Shown: piece by piece, positions 59,305 through 64,000 of the stretch
Numbering within the stretch: position 1 is the stretch's first letter
Layout: the number at the start of each line of letters is the position of its first letter
Origin: Physcomitrium patens
Taxonomy: Eukaryota; Streptophyta; Bryopsida; Funariales; Funariaceae
Assembly (NCBI RefSeq): GCF_000002425.4
Contig: NC_037265.1
Coordinates: 9,077,238-9,141,237 of the forward strand
Reading direction: 5' to 3'
DNA: 64,000 bases
Translations under genes and position numbers: made by a program
Notes under the pieces: generated by a model
Told to the model about the DNA's origin: nothing
The model's input: the letters and a program-made list of their open reading frames with translations, nothing else
The model's database searches: none

Positions 59305-60545
59305 AATTGTTGTTATATTATAATTATTTATAGTATGTAAAAAATAATTAAAATATATAATATATTTATAAGTATTGGTATGCATTAGAGTAGTTAATAA
59401 GTTAATTTAAAGAGAGTTGATATATAAGAAAATTCATTTTGAAGTTTACCTAAATTAATTATAATATTTAAATTATGTAGGATTTAGATATTTAGTATAA
59501 AATTTAAAGAAAAGATTGAAGCTGAAAGATAAAGATCCAAACCTCTAAAAAACTTATTTGGAGAGATGAAATCAAGGTTTGGATGGATGAAGGCAAAAAT
59601 GTGAAGATCTTCATCCTTATTGATTGAAGGCCATGCTCAATAGGTATTTAATAGGCTGTCCGCAACCATAATAAGGATTTTGGCGACTTCAAAAAGGATA
59701 TTTAAAAATAAAAATAAAGGTTGTAAGGTTTAAAGTTTGGGTTACAATTTTTGTACAAATTTTAGAGGATTTGGAGTTAAGGTGATGAAATTATAGCGAT
59801 TTGAAGTTAAAGTATCTTTTTATGATATATTATTGCTTTTTTGAGGATATAAGGAATTTTATGATAGATTTTGGAATTTGGGAGGTGTAGCCACAAGGAT
59901 GATTTCAAGATCTACATCTTTTGTAAAAGAATTTTTGTATTTGGAGTTTTTATAAAGGAATTATAGAAAATTGAAGACAATACATGTAATTCAAAGGTAG
60001 TAAGCGAGTTGTTTTGTTGATAGCAATGGTTGGAGCTATATCTTGAGTTTTCGGAATTTTGACTCAAACTTTTCAAAAATGTATGTTATTAGGTTGAAAA
60101 GAAATATATTAAAATTATATAGTATTTGAATTCTTAATTTGTGAGATATAAAAAAAAAATTATACATGGATATATGTAAGTAAGGATTTGAAGCTATTGT
60201 TAGGGTTTTGGCAATATCTCAAGATTCATAATAAATTTTCAATTAAAATTTGTTATAATAGTTGTTAAAAGTATATTAATACTTCATGTAAAATTTTGGT
60301 TTATTTGGATGGTTTGATCGTGAGATATGAATTATTGAAGTTTGGAAAAAATTCATCTTAAAGATATACAAGGTTTTATAATATTTTTATCACATTTTTG
60401 GTAATCTTTGGTACTTAGGATTTATGTATTGATGTAACTGCCTTTCTAGAGACAATTTTATATCTAAACTTGATATTCTTTTTATCTTGAGACTTGGTTG
60501 AATAATTAATGATAGCCAAAAATCCAACGCTTTTTTGAGGCAAAT
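59305..60545. mobile_element. Unidentified 1.2-kb insertion in D4
   Basis: The gag end of D4 (TTTAGCTTCAATAAGAA) and the protease start (CACCATGTCGTTC) are adjacent in D1 but separated here by about 1.2 kb. The insert lacks ORFs. Words such as GATTTGGAGTTAAGGTGATG and GAGATATGAATTATTGAAG recall the B-type LTR read on the - strand, so a solo LTR of a distant B-like family is possible. The right end may be TATCCCGACA. No clear target duplication was found. Confidence 0.45.
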
Positions 60546-60549
60546 TCTT

Positions 60550-61262
60550 TCTATCCCGACACCATGTCGTTCAAATCATATATAATATCTAGTAAAGATC
60601 TTATTTTCTCCTCAGATCCCTCACTTTATTTTATAATAGATATGTGTTTAGGACCTAAAAATTACAAAGTCTTTGCATTATTAGATTCAAGAGCCTTAGC
60701 CTAATTTATAAACAAATACTTTGTCAAAAAATAAGAAACATCTTTAATCAAGAAAATTAAACTTGTACATATAAAAATCATAGATGGTCATTTATTATCT
60801 TTTAGAAATGTTATCTATGAAATTATTCCTTTTGAAGTAACAATTAAAAATCATAATAGCATAGTAATATTTGATATGATAAGATCTCTCTCAATTTTGA
60901 TTGTTTTAGAATTATCATAGTTAAAAAAATATAATCCTCAAATACATTGGATTTTTTTTGTAACTTTAATTTTTTAAATAGTTTAATCCAAAATCTTGAT
61001 ATTAGCTAGTAAAGAAGAAATAGATAAGCCTAGTACATCTAAAACCTTAATGATAGGTGTAAGCGCTTTCATCTATGCAATAAAAGAAGGATCATCTTTT
61101 GTTATATATGCCATGTTCATTTTTTTGATGGTAGAAAAACATCAGGTAGTATTCCTAACCAATATCAAGATTTCAAAGATGTTTTTAAAAATAAAAAAAC
61201 AAATACTCTTCTAAAACATTATTCTTATAATTATTCAATTGATCTGCATAAAGAAGCTCAAC
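60550..61262 (+). pseudogene. Element D4 protease region, decayed
   Basis: Collinear with D1 36288-36970: MCLGPKNYKVFALLDSRALA (Asp-Ser kept, Gly of the active site changed to Arg), MIRSLSILIVLELS and then RSSFVIYAMF-type linker. Stops and small deletions. Ends at the LTR of element E after GCTCAAC. Confidence 0.65.
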
Positions 61263-61756
61263 TGTAACAAAGTATAGACAAGATAATTATATAAATAATT
61301 AAAACCATGGAAGTTTCTAGAATTGGAATTAAGTTAGTAGAGCAAGTAGGATCCATCGTAGAACATTCTAGAAAGGATTTAGGATGGTTATCTAGTAAGG
61401 CCCACCATAGAATCTCCTAAAAAAATAATTTAACTCAGTTATTGAAATAGAATCCACTACCTAAGAACATACTAGAAAATCTAGGGTGGTAGGATAAGGT
61501 ATAAAAAGGACTGACTAGGGCCTTTTGAGGCATCTAGTCAAGTATGGCTTTAGATCCTTTCTCTTAATAAAATTTGGTTTTGCATCTTTCTGTTCAAATC
61601 TATTTTGTTTTGTTTTTGTTTGCTCAATTTTGTCTTTTATATTCTATTTTGTTTAGTTTTTTTTCAGATTTTTTTTTGTCCTATTTTATGAGGAGGCCTT
61701 ATGTTGTTCTAGATTAGAAGGATCTTAGATTTTTGAGTTAGTCCAGTCTTATTTCA
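61263..61756 (+). repeat. Element E 5' LTR (494 bp)
   Basis: Starts TGTAACAAAGTATAGAC and ends CAGTCTTATTTCA. GGTATAAAAAGGACTGAC near 61498 is a good promoter TATA box, and CTCTTAATAAA near 61560 a possible polyadenylation signal. The primer site follows one base later. Confidence 0.75.
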
Positions 61757-61757
61757 T

Positions 61758-61770
61758 TGGTATTAGAGTG
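61758..61770 (+). other. Element E primer-binding site, initiator-Met type
   Basis: TGGTATTAGAGTG differs from the start of the common TGGTATCAGAGC site by a C-to-T change and one further base. Confidence 0.75.
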
Positions 61771-61929
61771 AATATTAGACTGTTTACTTTTGGTTTTATG
61801 TCAATAGTCATCATTTAGTCCAAGGTCAATTATTGTGGTCACACTAGGTATTGTGTTGAGGCTATCACAAATTATTCTTAAAAAATCAATTGGGAAGTGA
61901 GAAGGCATTATAATAGTAGAATCCAACAA

Positions 61930-63380
61930 AGAAATTATGGTATGGGAGATATAATAGAGCAATCCTAAATGGAAGCTCAAATACAACACCTCTTAGGCTA
62001 GATAGCTACTTTGCAAGGACAAATAGAAGCTTTAAGGACAAGAGAATCGACATCCGCTAGGTTGAAATTGAATAAGCCTAGTACATACTCTGGAACTTTG
62101 AAATAAGAAGATATATGTCAATGGCTCTTAAATATGCGACAATACTTCTAACTATCTGGGGCAAATACTATTGAAGGAATTATATATGCAACCAGCTATT
62201 TGAGAGATGTGGTAGCCATTTGGTGGCAACATTGAGTTCAAAGTTATAGAGCTTAAGGTGGATTTTGTGACTAGGAGGAGTTTGAGATTGAGTTAAGAAT
62301 CAATTTTGACCCATCAATGTGAAGAAGATAGCATGTGATCACTTGACAAATCTTACATGAGCTAGGTTGGTGTAAGATTATTTCTCTCAATTCAAGTCCT
62401 TATATCTCCAAATTGACAATATTTCAGAGGTGGAGATGATGGAATGATTCCTACAAGGTTTGAAACCTAGAGTCCAATAAGAGGTGGAGCTAAAGGATCC
62501 ACAAATATTTGAAGACGCAATTTGGATTGTAGAGAGGATCGATGCTATAGATTTAAGAAATTGTAGAGTATAACCTATAGCATAAAGTTCTATGCCGCTA
62601 TCTAATATTATGACACAACAATCAATGCCAATGGAGATTGATGCCTTACAAGGATTATTGATATTGTAAAGATGACAAATATTGGTACAAAAAGGATTGT
62701 GTTTCTATTATTGAGAGCCAAGCCATTAGATTGGATGTTGTCCAAAATGTCAAAATACAAGTACTAGCAAGATAAGGCGAGTTCATAGTCTGAAAATTCA
62801 TTAAGTCAATAATGAGTCATCTTTGATATGAAAAGAAGGCTCTCTAGTAAAGGCACTAGGAGCTAGTACTAGGAGTAGCTATTGTTTCTTAAAGACAAAT
62901 GGCATAGCCTGGGACAACTATAAAAAAAAGTCAATTGGTGCTTCTAACGGGACTACTAAGATGACAACCATGTCAAGTGCTTTTAGATTGTAGTTCTATA
63001 GAAAATTGTATCTCAACTGAAATTGTTGACTGACTTAAAATTAAAACTAAGGAAATCAAAGGAAGAAGTATATACCTTGTAGATGACCGAAAAAACATAT
63101 TTAGTGAGACATATGAAGAAGAAACCTTGAAATTGATGGACACCTACATCTTAAGAGAGAGATTTAAGGTAACAAAGCTAAGATATGATGTTCTGCTTAG
63201 TATGCCATGTTTAAAGATGGAAAATAAGCAAGTTGATTGGGTAGCAAGAACAATCTCTTTTAAAGATGGAAGATGCAAGGTGACTCTTCGCACCTCCACA
63301 TCAAGTGAAGATGAAAGACAACCTGTAATCAAAGATTTATTTGTAAGAACGACCTTTATGAAGAAGCAAGTACAGCATGA
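61930..63380 (+). pseudogene. Element E gag and protease, broken
   Basis: Gag words: RLKLNKPSTYSGTLK, then QWLLNMRQYF, IIYATSYLRDVVAIWWQH (the Trp-Trp of gypsy capsids), and LTIFQRWR. A degraded zinc knuckle with GHIRLDCPKC lies near 62720. The protease active-site word reads VLLDCSSIENCIS near 62980 (Asp-Cys-Ser where Asp-x-Gly is usual). The last open block 63127-63447 contains RYDVLLSMPCLKMENKQVDW, as after the protease of other gypsy elements. About ten stops. Confidence 0.7.
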
Positions 63381-63388
63381 GCAACCGG

Positions 63389-64000
63389 TGTCGTATTACG
63401 TGCTTTCTTGCTCGAGAACGTGCCGGGCGTCTGGCTCTAGAAGGTAGTATGGAGATTCACCAATAGTCAAGCAGTCTATCAGTTTTTGATTGTTGGAATA
63501 TAAATGACTGCAAGAATACATCGTAAATCTATACGGATGCCCTTTGACTGCTTGTCAAAGTCCTTTTTGCCCCAGCTGGTAGGTCTCTAGACGTTACAGA
63601 GAACCCCGAACAACCCAAACTGCTAATCTTCAATACCGCTTTATACTCACGATCTTGTATCCACTGACTGTCTTGTTAGATTAATCCGATAAATTTCATT
63701 CACTCCACATACTCAATCCTACAGACACCCTTTTAACTCTTTATCACAGACGTAACTCGATTTCTAAAAACAGTCAAGAGTAATCAAACCCACTTCATTA
63801 AAAATCCCAATTCATCATTACAACACTGACTTCAGCAACGATCGCCTCATTCTTCCCAAAATCCTATGAAGAAAAAAAATCCAATTCTCTATCTTTTTTC
63901 TCCGCCTAAAGCATGAAGCTAGCTCTTTCCTATCTTCAAAACCTCCCCATAAAAGAAAACCTCTCTCTTCCCCCCTCCTTTCTTAACCTTAATTCTGAAT
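63389..64000 (-). repeat. Inverted A-type LTR at right edge
   Basis: The + strand reads TGTCGTATTACGTGC and continues as the reverse complement of the 3' end of the element A LTR (compare 7242 back to about 6630). It therefore marks the 3' end of an A-family element on the - strand whose body would lie to the right of the window, or a solo LTR. It interrupts element E. Confidence 0.9.

Larger units (their letters stand above)
57595..61262 (+). mobile_element. Element D4: old D-type element, cut by E
   Basis: 5' LTR 57595-58135, then leader, gag of the D5 type (about 58370-59300), an unrelated insertion of about 1.2 kb, and the protease region (60550-61262). It ends where the LTR of element E starts. 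Many stops in every frame. RT, integrase and 3' LTR are missing. Confidence 0.75.
61263..63388 (+). mobile_element. Element E: Ty3/gypsy 5' part, truncated
   Basis: LTR 61263-61756, primer-binding site, gag and protease in that order, then the element is cut by an inverted A-type LTR. It inserted into D4. All coding parts carry stops. Confidence 0.75.

Overview
The window looks like nuclear DNA of a land plant. The evidence is a calmodulin-binding receptor-like cytoplasmic kinase (CRCK), a plant-style ribosomal protein eL20/L18a gene with a telo-box (AAACCCTAA) upstream, plant-type telomere motifs (CCCTAAA) and chromodomain Ty3/gypsy elements. The species cannot be fixed by eye. Heavy LTR-retrotransposon nesting around short-intron genes would suit a non-seed plant such as a moss, but that is a weak guess.

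Layout. (1) 1-14204: Ty3/gypsy element A (5' LTR cut by the window edge, broken gag-pol, 3' LTR ending at 7242), an inverted fragment of an A-type LTR, then a decayed gypsy element C on the + strand that stops inside its integrase. (2) 14205-24374: element B on the - strand, a relative of A with both LTRs (about 1.94 and 2.19 kb), each carrying 600-850 bp of degenerate telomere-like repeats. (3) 24375-41335: a nest of one chromovirus family, D. D6 and D5 are - strand fragments. D1 (34515-40886, TSD CATTG) sits in the 3' LTR of the older D2 (28373-41129, TSD ACAAG), and D2 sits in an inverted D3 LTR. (4) 41600-42222: a Copia pol 3' fragment facing an exon for an RNase H1 N-terminal hybrid-binding domain. 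(5) 42483-52630: the gene island, with a set of candidate - strand exons of unknown identity, an unidentified - strand ORF broken by one TGA, the CRCK kinase (3 exons, +) and eL20/L18a (4 exons, -). (6) 52630-57594: AT-rich intergenic DNA with microsatellites. (7) 57595-64000: element D4, holding a 1.2-kb unidentified insertion and cut by gypsy element E, which is in turn cut by an inverted A-type LTR that runs off the window.

Host genes: the kinase is probably a lipid-anchored signalling kinase and L18a is a housekeeping 60S subunit protein; nothing links them functionally. The rest is the record of repeated transposition, C-to-T type decay and nesting. The strongest leads for something undescribed are the extra ORF between the chromodomain and the 3' LTR in D1 and D2, the telomere-like arrays inside the LTRs of family B, and the alternative gag N-terminus in D4/D5. 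No tRNA, rRNA or CRISPR was recognised.
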